A stretch of DNA of 64,000 nt from Pseudomaricurvus albidus (GTDB lineage Bacteria; Pseudomonadota; Gammaproteobacteria; Pseudomonadales; Cellvibrionaceae), in NCBI RefSeq assembly GCF_018863235.1, contig NZ_JAHKRS010000014.1, forward strand, positions 1 to 64,000. Direction: 5' to 3'. This document shows positions 8,757 to 17,915 of this stretch, one piece after another. The notes under the pieces were generated by a model. The model worked only from the letters and a program-made list of their open reading frames with translations, searched no databases and was not told where the DNA came from. Position 1 is the stretch's first letter, and each line of letters begins with the position of its first letter. Position numbers and translations under genes: made by a program.

Positions 8757-10100
8757 TTATACTATTTTATAGCGCCGCAACCAGGCACAGGCCTGTTGCA
8801 AATCCTCCTGGGGACGACGAAAGTAATGGCAGGCTTCAGTCAGTGATAGATGGTCTTCTTTCAATCGATGACTCAACTCAATGACCGGTACGCTATTTAC
8901 CTGCCATACTCCCAGGGGATTGTCTGCGGTGATAATGACTGGCTTGCTCTGAATCAAGTTATTTTCAATAACAGGAGCGATATCGATGCGTGGAGGCGAT
9001 TGAAGCGGGGTTGGGTAAGCCGTGATGTTGTCAGGCCAGTTATCTCTGATTGACCAGAAAGGCGCATCTTTCCAGCGTTGTTCCAGTTGATAAAAGTCAC
9101 GTCCTATTCGGCTCAGTTTTAAAAAACGTTCTTGCAGCCGGCTTCGATAAAAATCAATCGCCAGATCCCTGTTGGCTGGCTTCTGAAGCAGGGTGTTGAT
9201 GACCGGTATCGCGGCGGTTGCACCACTGAGGGATTCAAATACTCCGTGACCCGACAGGGGGTCAGGAGCCAGTGCAGCATCTCCAACACGCAGGCTGTTT
9301 TCACTGGCGAGGTTTTGCTGTAATCGCATCCCTGCGCCACAAGCCTGAACCTTCCCCGTAGGAATGGCATTATTAAGCCACATTTGAGCTTCGGGGAAAC
9401 TATCCAGCAGGCTTTGAAAATATTGTTCGGGGGTAGGGCGTGAAGTGTTTTTTCGGGTCAGCTCCACGGATTTTGCATCAACCATCAGTTGTAAAACCGC
9501 ATCGCCGTTTTCATCGCAGATAAGCCAGCCCCAGCCCCCGGGAAATGTGGCCAGTCTGCTGCTATTGAATTGAGACGTTAAATGCCAGGATTGACACAGG
9601 GCCAAGGTCATGGGGCCCTGCTGCTCTCTGTTGCGATTCTGTGGGGCCGCTCTACCTCGGGCTTCTACAAAAAAGTCGCATTCGATCACCTGCTGGCTTG
9701 ATGATTCCGGAGGGGTGACGGTAAGTTGCCAGCATTCTCCTGAGGTGATCTGAGAGACTTTTCCAGCAGCCAGGATGACACCTGCAGACTCAGCATCCTG
9801 AAGTAAGGCTTGATCAAAATGTTGCCGGTTGAGTAGGTATTCCTGATTTTTTTGGGTGGCTTCACCGTTCCATAAAACCTCACGAGTCACTTTGACTCCC
9901 ACACTGTCAGCAGCGTGAAGACAGTGCAGGTGTTTCAATGAATTCAGTGTATGTTCCGAGATGCCTTCTATCGATTTCTGCCTGCGGGGCGCATAAATTA
10001 AGGTGACCTGATATCCAAGACGTTGTAATCCAATCGCCGTGGCAGTACCTGCGGGCCCTGCTCCAGCAATAGTGATTGATTGAGATCTGGTGTCTGACAT
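8757..10100 (-). CDS. qhpG: FAD-dependent monooxygenase, QhpG-like (CTQ tryptophan hydroxylation)
   Basis: This 447-residue flavoprotein has an N-terminal Rossmann motif GAGPAG at residues 13-18, the tryptophan-halogenase-like signature GGWGWLI at about 188-194, and the FAD-contacting GDAALAPDPLSGHGV at 273-287. In Paracoccus, QhpG is a flavin monooxygenase that hydroxylates the tryptophan of QhpC to make CTQ. The location next to the qhp genes, converging on them, supports the same role here. The residual C-terminal region from about 310 to 447 is less conserved. The ribosome site is weak. An alternative is an unrelated halogenase-like enzyme, but the context makes QhpG the best call. Confidence 0.75.
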   Translation of the reverse strand: MSDTRSQSITIAGAGPAGTATAIGLQRLGYQVTLIYAPRRQKSIEGISEHTLNSLKHLHCLHAADSVGVKVTREVLWNGEATQKNQEYLLNRQHFDQALLQDAESAGVILAAGKVSQITSGECWQLTVTPPESSSQQVIECDFFVEARGRAAPQNRNREQQGPMTLALCQSWHLTSQFNSSRLATFPGGWGWLICDENGDAVLQLMVDAKSVELTRKNTSRPTPEQYFQSLLDSFPEAQMWLNNAIPTGKVQACGAGMRLQQNLASENSLRVGDAALAPDPLSGHGVFESLSGATAAIPVINTLLQKPANRDLAIDFYRSRLQERFLKLSRIGRDFYQLEQRWKDAPFWSIRDNWPDNITAYPTPLQSPPRIDIAPVIENNLIQSKPVIITADNPLGVWQVNSVPVIELSHRLKEDHLSLTEACHYFRRPQEDLQQACAWLRRYKIV

Positions 10101-10336
10101 GGCCAGCCTGGAGTTTGACGTTTTATGCTTTGATTTTAGTGTACTTGGGGTTGGTATCCAATCATACAGAAAACCCTTGGAATTCTGGATTCAGAATAGC
10201 CTGACAGGTCTTGAAGTATCCCTTGCGGAATTTGGGTGCTGTCATTACCTATGTTTGTTTGTATTTGATGTCTGGATGCCGGTTGTCGGCCAGAAGGAGT
10301 GGAAATGCTCGTCGGTGGCAGGAGGGGGGGGAAGGT

Positions 10337-10372
10337 GACACACAAAAGCGGCAAGCACCGCTTTTGTGTGTC
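10337..10372. repeat. Perfect 15-bp stem hairpin downstream of ybiT
   Basis: GACACACAAAAGCGG and its exact complement flank the six-base loop CAAGCA. On the plus strand, AAAAAA follows the right arm, so on the minus strand the T-run comes before the hairpin. The structure sits 17 bases beyond the ybiT stop codon and may end or stabilise that transcript. The position relative to the T-run is not that of a canonical terminator. Confidence 0.7.
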
Positions 10373-10388
10373 AAAAAAGTCACTTGTC

Positions 10389-11981
10389 TCAGGCGAGTTC
10401 CTGGCTGGCCAGATACTCATCATAGGTACCCTGGAAGTCATTCAGGGTGTGATCCTTGATTTCAATAATGCGATTGGCCAGTGATGAAACGAATTCCCGG
10501 TCGTGGCTGACAAAAATCAGTGTGCCTTCGTAGTTTTCCAGGGCCAGGTTCAATGACTCAATGGATTCCATATCCAGGTGGTTGGTGGGTTCGTCCATGA
10601 TGAGTACGTTGGTGTCCTGCATCATCAACTTGCCGAATAGCAGTCGGTTTTTCTCTCCACCGGAACAGACTTTGACTTTCTTCTCAAAGTCGTTGGAGGA
10701 AAACAGCAGGCGGCCCAGTGTGGCGCGGACGATCTGGTCGTCGTGGTTGGGTTTCTGCCACTGGCTCATCCAGTCGAACAGGTTCAGTTCACAATCGAAG
10801 TCAGCAGTGCTGTCCTGCGGGCAGTAGCCCAGTGTGGCGTTCTCGGCCCACTGGATGGTGCCTTTCTCGGGAGACAGTTCGTTCATCAGGCAGCGCAGGA
10901 ATGTGGTTTTGCCCACGCCGTTTTCACCGATCACCGCGAGGCGGGTTCCGGCTTCCAGAATCAGGTTGCCGTTGCTGAACAGCGGACCTTCGTCAAAGCC
11001 TTTTTCCAGGTTTTCCAGAATGACAGCCTGGCGGTGCAGTTTCTTTTCCTGGCTGAAGCGAATGTATGGGTTTACCCGGCTGGAAGGTTTGATGTCATCC
11101 AGCTTGATCTTGTCGATCTGTTTGGCGCGCGAGGTCGCCTGCTTGGCCTTGGAGGCGTTGGCGGAGAAGCGGCTGACGAATTGTTGCAGTTCGGCAATCT
11201 GGGCTTTCTTTTTGGCGTTTTCATTTTGCAGGCGCTCGCGGGCCTGTGTGGAGGCGGTCATGAAATCGTCGTAGTTACCGGGGTAAATCCGCAGCTCGCC
11301 GTAGTCAATGTCAGCCATGTGGGTGCAGACCGAGTTAAGGAAGTGACGGTCGTGCGAAATGATGATCATGGTGCTTTTGCGCTCGTTGAGCACGCCTTCC
11401 AGCCAGCGGATGGTGTCGATATCCAGGTTGTTGGTCGGTTCGTCAAGCAGCAGAATGTCCGGATCAGAAAACAGTGCCTGAGCCAGCAGAACCCGAAGTT
11501 TCCAGCCGGGGGCCACTTCACTCATCGGGCCAAAATGCAGGCTTTCGTCGATACCTGCGCCCAGCAGGATTTCACCGGCGCGGCTTTCGGCGCTGTAGCC
11601 GTCCATTTCGGCAAATTGCACTTCCAGATCGGCAACCTTCATGCCTTCTTCTTCGGACATCTCCGGCAGGGAATAAATGCGATCCCGCTCCTGTTTGACG
11701 GCCCACAGCTCAGCGTGCCCCATGATAACGGTATCAATGACACTGTATTCCTCGAATGCGAACTGATCCTGACTCAGCTTGCCGATACGCTCGTTGGGCG
11801 TGATGGATACGTTGCCGGCACTGGGGGCCAGGCTGCCGTCCAGGATTTTCATGAAGGTGGACTTACCGCACCCGTTAGCGCCAATCAGGCCGTAGCGGTT
11901 GCCGTCGCCAAATTTGACAGAAATGTTCTCAAACAGCGGCTTGGCGCCAAATTGCATGGTGATATTTGCGGTAGAAATCAA
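10389..11981 (-). CDS. ybiT: ABC-F family ATPase YbiT
   Basis: This soluble ABC-F protein has two ATPase domains and no membrane segments; members bind the ribosome E site and influence translation. It is 530 residues long, the same as E. coli YbiT, and closely similar throughout. Domain 1 has GANGCGKST near residue 37 and [11 protein letters not shown]; domain 2 has GENGVGKTT near 355, a [12 protein letters not shown] signature and [11 protein letters not shown]. The linker between them contains the helical [19 protein letters not shown] stretch. It is a single-gene unit by orientation. It should not be mistaken for the missing QhpF transporter of the amine dehydrogenase system. Confidence 0.95.
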   Translation of the reverse strand: MISTANITMQFGAKPLFENISVKFGDGNRYGLIGANGCGKSTFMKILDGSLAPSAGNVSITPNERIGKLSQDQFAFEEYSVIDTVIMGHAELWAVKQERDRIYSLPEMSEEEGMKVADLEVQFAEMDGYSAESRAGEILLGAGIDESLHFGPMSEVAPGWKLRVLLAQALFSDPDILLLDEPTNNLDIDTIRWLEGVLNERKSTMIIISHDRHFLNSVCTHMADIDYGELRIYPGNYDDFMTASTQARERLQNENAKKKAQIAELQQFVSRFSANASKAKQATSRAKQIDKIKLDDIKPSSRVNPYIRFSQEKKLHRQAVILENLEKGFDEGPLFSNGNLILEAGTRLAVIGENGVGKTTFLRCLMNELSPEKGTIQWAENATLGYCPQDSTADFDCELNLFDWMSQWQKPNHDDQIVRATLGRLLFSSNDFEKKVKVCSGGEKNRLLFGKLMMQDTNVLIMDEPTNHLDMESIESLNLALENYEGTLIFVSHDREFVSSLANRIIEIKDHTLNDFQGTYDEYLASQELA

Positions 11982-12161
11982 AAGAAAATCCTGCGAACTG
12001 GAGTGTAAGAAAAGGGGGTATTGCTGAAAGGTGCGTACTATAGGGATTTGGGGCGGCTACGTCGAGTGCATTTGGTTGAAGTTTATACAATCGCAAGCGG
12101 TATAGGGCCATGGATCGGTCGTTGTGAGCCGGATCACGTGAGCCAGATAGCAGATGAGATA

Positions 12162-12185
12162 GCTTCGCGACTCGTGTCGCGAAGC
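12162..12185. terminator. Hairpin after glutathione S-transferase gene
   Basis: GCTTCGCGAC, loop TCGT and GTCGCGAAGC form a perfect 10-bp stem ten bases beyond the stop codon of the leftward GST gene. There is no long T-run, so it may work as a weak terminator or a 3' stabiliser. Confidence 0.5.
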
Positions 12186-12194
12186 CGGCAGGTA

Positions 12195-12806
12195 TCAGGC
12201 CTTGGCGCTGGGGCGGCTGGATACCTCATCGTACCAGCGCAAGAGGTGTGTGTACTCCTCGCTGGGTTTGAGCTTGATGACCCGGGCGAAATCCAGAGCG
12301 CAGATCAGGTTAATGTCCGCCACGCTGAAATAATCCCCAACCATATAACGGGAAGTGGCCAGGTGCTCATTGAGATCTTTCATGTAGGCAGCCGCGTTTT
12401 TTCCCGCTTCAGCCCCCCATTCAGCGACAGGGTTCATGCGATCCTTGAAATAACCGGTGGAGTGCTGGAAGCACATGCCGATTTGCAGCATAAAGTAGAA
12501 TTCGACCCGGCGTTGCCACATCTCAACCTGAGCTTTTTCCAGCGGGGTGCGGCCCATCAGGGGTGGTTCTGGCTGGATTTCTTCAAAGTAGCGGCAGATG
12601 GCCAGTGTTTCGCCGATACAGGTTCCATCATCCAGTTCGAGAAAGGGCACTTTGGTGGTGGGGTTTTTGGCGCGCATCTCTTCGCTGAGATTATCCCCTG
12701 CCACCAGGTCCAATTGAACATACTCAACGTCGGTGATGCCTTTTTCCGCCAAAAACATGCGGACTCGACGTGGATTGGGAGCTGTTTTTGTCTCGTAGAG
12801 CTTCAT
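12195..12806 (-). CDS. Glutathione S-transferase family protein
   Basis: This 203-residue protein has the thioredoxin-like N-domain opening MKLYETKTAPNPRRVRMFLAEKG, here cited only for its PNPRRVR active-site region. It continues with the cis-proline segment TTKVPFLELDDGT and ETLAICRYFEE. An all-helical C-domain with YMVGDYFSVADIN, the N-capping and hydrophobic-staple region of GSTs, follows. It probably conjugates glutathione to electrophiles in the cytosol; the substrate is unknown. It is transcribed alone, leftwards, away from serC, with 261 bases between the starts. Confidence 0.88.
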   Translation of the reverse strand: MKLYETKTAPNPRRVRMFLAEKGITDVEYVQLDLVAGDNLSEEMRAKNPTTKVPFLELDDGTCIGETLAICRYFEEIQPEPPLMGRTPLEKAQVEMWQRRVEFYFMLQIGMCFQHSTGYFKDRMNPVAEWGAEAGKNAAAYMKDLNEHLATSRYMVGDYFSVADINLICALDFARVIKLKPSEEYTHLLRWYDEVSSRPSAKA

Positions 12807-13067
12807 AGGAATCCTTGTAGGAGTTGTTGTGGCCCGTTTATGGGGCTCGTTATGATAAAACCGGCTTTATCAACAGGGGCTCTTGTCAGAGGCCCTGTCT
12901 TCGCTTTAGAGGCTTGGACTTCAAGGGCCAAGAATAGCCGTTGGGCTGAGTATATCCCTACTGCACAGCGCAAGCGAAAGCTGGCATAATCCGTCCCCCG
13001 AATCATAAGCGTTCTCTATGGTCCGTGCCTAATCCAAGCTTAATTGAACGAGACAAGAGTAGAAACT

Positions 13068-14183
13068 ATGCAGCCTCAGGTTAAACCGAGTAATCCTAAC
13101 TTTTCTTCTGGCCCTTGCAGCAAGCGTCCAGGCTACGATGTTGCCGGCCTGGATCTGCGTACCCTCGGGCGCTCTCACCGCTCAAGTCTGGGGAAAGAGG
13201 CCCTGGGACAGGCGTGCTCCAAAACCGCCGAGTTGCTGGGCTTGCCCGAAGGTTACCGTGTGGGGGTTGTTCCTGCGTCTGATACCGGAGCTGTGGAAAT
13301 GGCGCTGTGGTCCATGCTGGGCGCCCGCCCGGTGGATGTGGTGCATTGGGAGTCTTTCGGTACCGGTTGGCACACTGACATCATCAAGCAGCTGAAGCTG
13401 GAGGATGTGAATTCCCTGACAGCGGATTACGGCGTGCTGCCGGATCTGACACAAGTGAACCCTGCTCACGATGTGGTCTTTACCTGGAATGGCACCACCT
13501 CAGGCGTTAAGGTGCCCTCGGCTGACTGGATTGCCGATGATCGTGAAGGTTTGACCATCTGTGATGCCACCTCGGCAGTGTTCGCCATGGAAATGCCGTG
13601 GGAAAAGCTGGATGTCGTGACCTTCTCCTGGCAGAAGGTGCTGGGTGGTGAAGGTGCACATGGCATGCTGATCCTCAGCCCGCGTGCCGTTGAGCGTCTG
13701 GAGACTTACACTCCCGCCTGGCCAATGCCGAAAATCTTCCGTATGACCAAAGGTGGTAAGCTGATCGAAGGTATCTTCCGCGGTGAAACCATCAATACTC
13801 CTTCCATGCTGGCGGTTGCCGATTATCTGGATGCCCTGAACTGGATTGAGAGCATCGGTGGTGTCAAAGAAGCCATTGCCCGCTCCGAACAAAATCTGGC
13901 GGTTATTGCTGACTTTGTGGCGGCCAACGACTGGATCCACTTTCTGGCGAAAGCGCCTGAAACCCTGTCCAACACCAGCATCTGCCTGACTGTCGACGCG
14001 ACTGCCGATCAGGTGAAGCAAATGGTCAAATTACTGGATCAGGAAGGGGTGGCCTACGACATCGGTGCCTACCGTGACGCGCCGGATGGTCTGCGTATCT
14101 GGGGTGGTGCCACGGTTGAAAAAGCGGATGTAGAAGCTCTGATGCCCTGGTTGAAGTGGGCTTACGAGCAGGTGACTGCCTGA
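13068..14183 (+). CDS. serC: Phosphoserine aminotransferase, alphaproteobacterial/archaeal-type SerC
   Basis: This PLP-dependent aminotransferase of about 371 residues converts 3-phosphohydroxypyruvate and glutamate to phosphoserine. It opens with [19 protein letters not shown] and carries the PLP lysine in [14 protein letters not shown]. Its sequence follows the SerC branch known from Alphaproteobacteria and Methanosarcina more than the enteric SerC, whose gene usually lies beside gyrA or pheA. The ATG at 13068 is preferred to the upstream TTG at 13044 because a purine-rich AAGAGTAGAAA precedes it. The next gene is serA, so the first two enzymes of serine synthesis are encoded together. A TTGGGG/CCCCAA hairpin follows at 14192-14211. 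Confidence 0.88.
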   Translation: MQPQVKPSNPNFSSGPCSKRPGYDVAGLDLRTLGRSHRSSLGKEALGQACSKTAELLGLPEGYRVGVVPASDTGAVEMALWSMLGARPVDVVHWESFGTGWHTDIIKQLKLEDVNSLTADYGVLPDLTQVNPAHDVVFTWNGTTSGVKVPSADWIADDREGLTICDATSAVFAMEMPWEKLDVVTFSWQKVLGGEGAHGMLILSPRAVERLETYTPAWPMPKIFRMTKGGKLIEGIFRGETINTPSMLAVADYLDALNWIESIGGVKEAIARSEQNLAVIADFVAANDWIHFLAKAPETLSNTSICLTVDATADQVKQMVKLLDQEGVAYDIGAYRDAPDGLRIWGGATVEKADVEALMPWLKWAYEQVTA

Positions 14184-14364
14184 GCTTGAGTTTGGGGTAT
14201 CACTGCCCCAACCAACAAGATGTAAAAGATCAGAAGATTTAACGGTCTGAAAGACCACAAGAACAAACGCTTCAACTGCGCGATAACAATAACGATGTGC
14301 AATGAGACAACCCCTGGCGGCGGCATCAGCCCCGTCAGGACTCGTTGGCACAACAGGAGGGAAG

Positions 14365-15537
14365 ATGTTCAAAGTTAAAACCTATAATGCTATTTCCAAT
14401 AAAGGGTTGGATCGTTTCGATCGCAACTTTTATCAAGTCTCTGCAGATTGTGAAGCTCCCGATGCGTATGTTCTACGCAGTCACAAACTCCATAATGAAA
14501 CCATTCCGGACAGTGTCAAAGCCATCGCCCGTGCAGGAGCTGGTGTCAACAATGTGCCCATTGATGAGTGCACCAAGGCGGGTGTGGTGGTTTTCAACAC
14601 TCCCGGCGCCAATGCCAATGCGGTAAAAGAATTGGTTCTGGCGGGATTGCTTCTCAGCTCTCGCGATATCATTGGCGGTATGAACTACGTCCAGTCGCTG
14701 ACGGAAATGACCGATGCGGATGAAATGGGCAAACTGCTGGAAAAAGAAAAGAAACGTTTCGCCGGCAATGAACTTTTCGGTCGCACTTTGGGTGTGGTTG
14801 GTCTTGGCGCTATTGGTTCGATGGTGGCGGATATGGCGTTGGCTCTGGGTATGAATGTGGTGGGTTTTGATCCGGCATTATCCGTAGAGGCTGCCTGGAA
14901 ACTGCCGAGTCAGGTAGAAAAAATGGAAAGCCTGCAAGCGCTTCTGAGTCGCTCCGATTATGTGACTTTGCATGTGCCTGCGATTGCGCCTACGCGCCAT
15001 ATGATCAATGGCGATGTCTTGCAGTCCGTTAAGCAAGGCGCCGTATTGCTGAACTTTGCCCGTGAATCGATTGTGGATGCCGACGCGGTAGTGACGTCTT
15101 TGGAAGCCGGGCAGCTGGGAATGTACGTGTGTGATTTTCCCGAACCTATCCTGTTAAATCGCGCAGACGTTCTGGCCATGCCACACATCGGCGCCAGTAC
15201 GGCCGAAGCGGAAGAAAATTGCGCGGTCATGGCGGTAGAGCAGGTCAAAGATTTTCTTGAGAGCGGCAACATTAAAAATTCAGTTAACTTTCCGCAGATT
15301 AATCTGCCGCGAGCCGACGGTTATCGGATTACGTTTGTAAACGATAATGTCTCTGGTGTGTTGGGGAATGTGTTGTCGATATTCACCGAGAACAATATCA
15401 ATGTACTCGACATGATGAACAAAAGCCGTGACAACATCGCCTACAATATTATTGATGTGGAGCAGATGCCGTCAGACTCGATTGTGTCAGCCATTCGTGA
15501 TGTGGAGCATGTGATGTCTGTGCGGGTGCTCAACTAG
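14365..15537 (+). CDS. serA: D-3-phosphoglycerate dehydrogenase
   Basis: This protein of about 390 residues oxidises 3-phosphoglycerate to phosphohydroxypyruvate with NAD+, the first step of serine synthesis. The NAD-binding fold has VVGLGAIGSMVADMALALG, and the D-2-hydroxyacid dehydrogenase signature includes NFARESIVDADAV and MPHIGASTAEAEENC, whose histidine is the catalytic base. The C-terminal 75 residues form an ACT-like domain (YRITFVNDNVSGVLGNVLS) that may sense serine. The ATG at 14365 has AGGAGGG seven bases upstream, so the longer frame from 14302 is rejected. It follows serC after a 181-base gap that may hold a promoter or attenuator. Confidence 0.9.
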   Translation: MFKVKTYNAISNKGLDRFDRNFYQVSADCEAPDAYVLRSHKLHNETIPDSVKAIARAGAGVNNVPIDECTKAGVVVFNTPGANANAVKELVLAGLLLSSRDIIGGMNYVQSLTEMTDADEMGKLLEKEKKRFAGNELFGRTLGVVGLGAIGSMVADMALALGMNVVGFDPALSVEAAWKLPSQVEKMESLQALLSRSDYVTLHVPAIAPTRHMINGDVLQSVKQGAVLLNFARESIVDADAVVTSLEAGQLGMYVCDFPEPILLNRADVLAMPHIGASTAEAEENCAVMAVEQVKDFLESGNIKNSVNFPQINLPRADGYRITFVNDNVSGVLGNVLSIFTENNINVLDMMNKSRDNIAYNIIDVEQMPSDSIVSAIRDVEHVMSVRVLN

Positions 15538-15581
15538 CCTCTTGCTGAAATGATGAGTCTGTTGATGAAGGAGTGAAAACG

Positions 15582-15893
15582 ATGTACAAATTGTGTTTTT
15601 ACGTTCCCGAGTCTCATGTTGACTCAGTCAAGGAAGCTTTGTTTGAGGCGGGTGCCGGAAAAATCGGAGATTACGACAGCTGTTGCTGGCAGGTGCTGGG
15701 GCAGGGGCAGTTTCGTCCCTTGCCTGGCAGCCAGCCACACCTCGGTCAGCATGGGTTGCTCGAAACCGTCGATGAATACCGGGTTGAAATGGTTTGTTCA
15801 GGCGAGAGCATTAGGGCAGCGGTTAACGCATTGAGGCGAGCGCATCCTTACGAAGAGCCCGCTTACGATGTGATTCAGGTGCTGGATTTTTAA
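15582..15893 (+). CDS. YqfO/NIF3-like small protein
   Basis: This protein of about 103 residues matches the small COG3323 family, related to the insert domain of NIF3/YqfO proteins and to CutA. Visible marks are YKLCFYVPESHVDSVKEALF at the start, GAGKIGDYDSCCWQ and the ending AHPYEEPAYDVIQVLDF. The HPYEEPAYD motif is the family hallmark. No enzymatic activity is established; a metal-binding or regulatory role is possible. The ATG at 15582 has AAGGAG eight bases before it. It lies 44 bases after serA and may share its transcript. Confidence 0.85.
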   Translation: MYKLCFYVPESHVDSVKEALFEAGAGKIGDYDSCCWQVLGQGQFRPLPGSQPHLGQHGLLETVDEYRVEMVCSGESIRAAVNALRRAHPYEEPAYDVIQVLDF

Positions 15894-15915
15894 CCGTCTG
15901 AGAGGCGGCTGACAT

Positions 15916-16458
15916 TCAGGACCTTTGGGGACGGTATAACGCTTCGCTGCGCAATGGGAAGTTGCCTTGTTTGCGATCGTTAAAGTAGTGCTGCAGGGTT
16001 TTCTTCATCACGGGAAACGCCAGCTCTTCCCAGGGGATGTCCTCTTCGCGAAAGAGTTCCACTTCGAGAGATTCCGGTCCGGGACCAAAATCCTGATTGA
16101 CCAGCTCTCCTTTAAAAATCATGTACACCTGATTGATTTGAGGCAGGCTGAACAAGGTGTAAAGACCGTCCAGCTCCATGGTGGCCCGAGCTTCTTCCCA
16201 GGTTTCCCGCAGCGCGCCTTCTTCAACACTTTCACCGTTTTCCATAAAGCCTGCAGGCAAAGTCCACAAGCCATAGCGCGGTTCGATGGCACGTTTGCAC
16301 AGCAGAACCTTGTCCTCAAAAACAGGCAGGCTGCCGGCAATGATGGTGGGGTTGCGGTAATGAATGGTTTCGCATTCGATACAGACGTGACGCTCGCGGT
16401 CATCGCCCTCGGGGATAATTAAAGAGACATTGGCGCCGCAACTGCTGCAAAACTTCAT
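15916..16458 (-). CDS. Nudix hydrolase with N-terminal zinc ribbon
   Basis: This 180-residue protein combines a zinc ribbon (CSSCG near residue 4 and CIEC near 26) with a Nudix fold. The Nudix box reads GFMENGESVEEGALRETWEE and matches GX5EX7REUXEE. Such proteins are close to NADH pyrophosphatase and ADP-ribose pyrophosphatase and hydrolyse nucleoside diphosphates linked to another group. The exact substrate is unknown. It converges on the COG3323 gene with 22 bases between the stop codons. Confidence 0.88.
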   Translation of the reverse strand: MKFCSSCGANVSLIIPEGDDRERHVCIECETIHYRNPTIIAGSLPVFEDKVLLCKRAIEPRYGLWTLPAGFMENGESVEEGALRETWEEARATMELDGLYTLFSLPQINQVYMIFKGELVNQDFGPGPESLEVELFREEDIPWEELAFPVMKKTLQHYFNDRKQGNFPLRSEALYRPQRS

Positions 16459-16578
16459 TGGAACTCCCGGTGCATTGAATACCGGGACATTATAGGGGAG
16501 ACGGTCGGACTGTGCGATAACTGCCGTTATGAGTGATCTTTCTGAGGCCTGTTACAGCCTGACTTTCTGTGTAAAAGG

Positions 16579-16944
16579 TTATCGGCGAAAGTGCAGGACT
16601 TTGGCGCTTTTTGGCGGTTCTTCTTGCGCAGCTGATTCCGCTGTGTTTTTGTCTGTCAAATCGGAAACAGAATTCAGTACGTCCTGCAGTTGGGCAAAGG
16701 AGTCGTGCATCATCTGGCTGATCTTGATACAGCTACCCAACGGGTTGTCATGCAGAGAGCGTTGCGCGTCTACCTGAAATTGCAATCCACGCAGGCGGTG
16801 GCGAAGGTATTCAGGCGCTTCATTGATCACCGCTTCAATTTGTTGGCTGCGGTAGGCTTCAAATGCCTCGGGGTCGCTTTGTGCCAGTTCCGCCAGTTCG
16901 TCAAAAGAAAGGTGAGGGATGCTGGTTTGTGAATGCTCTGCCAT
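16579..16944 (-). CDS. DUF3135 protein
   Basis: This 121-residue protein has the DUF3135 core FDELAELAQSDPEAFEAYR followed by APEYLRHRLRGLQFQVDAQR. It is soluble, mostly helical and rich in acidic residues. The C-terminus ends in a basic HFRR tail. No function is known for the family, which is common in Gammaproteobacteria. It is transcribed leftwards and ends 120 bases from the Nudix gene. Confidence 0.8.
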   Translation of the reverse strand: MAEHSQTSIPHLSFDELAELAQSDPEAFEAYRSQQIEAVINEAPEYLRHRLRGLQFQVDAQRSLHDNPLGSCIKISQMMHDSFAQLQDVLNSVSDLTDKNTAESAAQEEPPKSAKVLHFRR

Positions 16945-17070
16945 CTTGTCGTTCCTTTTTTCGTGATCCCTGGTTCACTTCATGGTTCGGAAAGCTTTTG
17001 GTGTCATTCTGTTTGAAAAATAGTCTATCACGCGCCAGTAGGTAATCGATATGCGAATATCTAGACGTAT

Positions 17071-17085
17071 TTCTTATAATAAGAA
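17071..17085. repeat. 15-bp AT-rich palindrome
   Basis: TTCTTATAATAAGAA is a perfect odd-length palindrome lying between the divergent DUF3135 and CoA-pyrophosphatase genes. It could be an operator or part of a promoter; no factor can be named. Confidence 0.4.
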
Positions 17086-17216
17086 CTCTGTCTCATGACT
17101 AGAAGGAATGCTTTTCCTGATCGTCTGAAGGGGATTTGATTTTCCTTACTGCGGTAGACCTGAGCGATAAAGTTGGGTAGTTTGAGTTCATTGAGTTAAT
17201 AACCGGTTGATAAATA

Positions 17217-17828
17217 ATGATAGAGCGCCTGCGTTTGTATCTAGAGGCATCTTCTTACGAACCACCACAGATAACGGATTTACCCGATCCTGCGGCAGTG
17301 CTGATTGCCATTACCGATGACCCTGATGACCCGGAAGTGATTCTCACCCGTCGGGCGGCTCACCTGAATAATCACAGCGGCGAGGTCTCTCTGCCGGGAG
17401 GCAAGTGGGAACCTCAGGACGAAAGTCTGGAGCAGACCGCACTGCGTGAAACCGAAGAAGAAATTGGTCTGCCACCCGAAAAGGTAGAGGTGCTGGGCAG
17501 TTTGCCGGTGTTTCAAACCTGGAAGGGTATTAATGTAGCCCCATTTGTGGGTGTGATTCCTCAGGGACTTACATTTACCCCGAATTATGATGAGTTGGAT
17601 GCCATCTTCACCGTCCCATTACGCTTCTTTATGGAAGATCGTCGCGTGCGCACTGACGTCTTCGAGCGGGAGGTGGGGCACCTGTGGTCACCCGCCTACG
17701 ATTATGACGGGTACGAAATCTGGGGCTTTACGGCGCGTCTGCTGGTTAACTTTCTCAATGATGTGTACGAGCTGGAAATCCAGAGGGAAAACCCCGCACC
17801 CATCAAGGACTGGTCTCAGGGGACTTAA
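17217..17828 (+). CDS. nudL: CoA pyrophosphatase, NudL-type Nudix hydrolase
   Basis: This 203-residue Nudix enzyme has the CoA-pyrophosphatase signature LNNHSGEVSLPGGKWEPQDE directly before its Nudix box (ALRETEEEIG). The family splits CoA into phosphopantetheine and 3',5'-ADP. The N-terminus begins MIERLRLYLEAS with no strong ribosome site nearby, so the start is somewhat uncertain. It is oriented with the DUF1289 and purT genes downstream but separated from them by short gaps. Confidence 0.85.
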   Translation: MIERLRLYLEASSYEPPQITDLPDPAAVLIAITDDPDDPEVILTRRAAHLNNHSGEVSLPGGKWEPQDESLEQTALRETEEEIGLPPEKVEVLGSLPVFQTWKGINVAPFVGVIPQGLTFTPNYDELDAIFTVPLRFFMEDRRVRTDVFEREVGHLWSPAYDYDGYEIWGFTARLLVNFLNDVYELEIQRENPAPIKDWSQGT

Positions 17829-17915
17829 CGGTCTTATGGCGGGCAGAGTGTTAGAAATTAACCGGTTTCTGGGCTACAATCGCGCCTCTTTCAGATTCCC
17901 CCGATAGTTTGCGGT

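Noticed and set aside
10389-11981. ABC ATPase next to qhpG as possible QhpF
   Set aside because: It is a soluble ABC-F protein matching YbiT along its whole length, without membrane segments.
10743-12008. 421-codon open frame on the plus strand
   Set aside because: It is fully antisense to ybiT, a well-conserved gene, and its product is Val/Phe/Gln-rich with no domain. It comes from codon bias of the opposite strand.
12021-12989. 322-codon frame covering the GST region
   Set aside because: It is antisense to the GST gene with no family resemblance or ribosome site.
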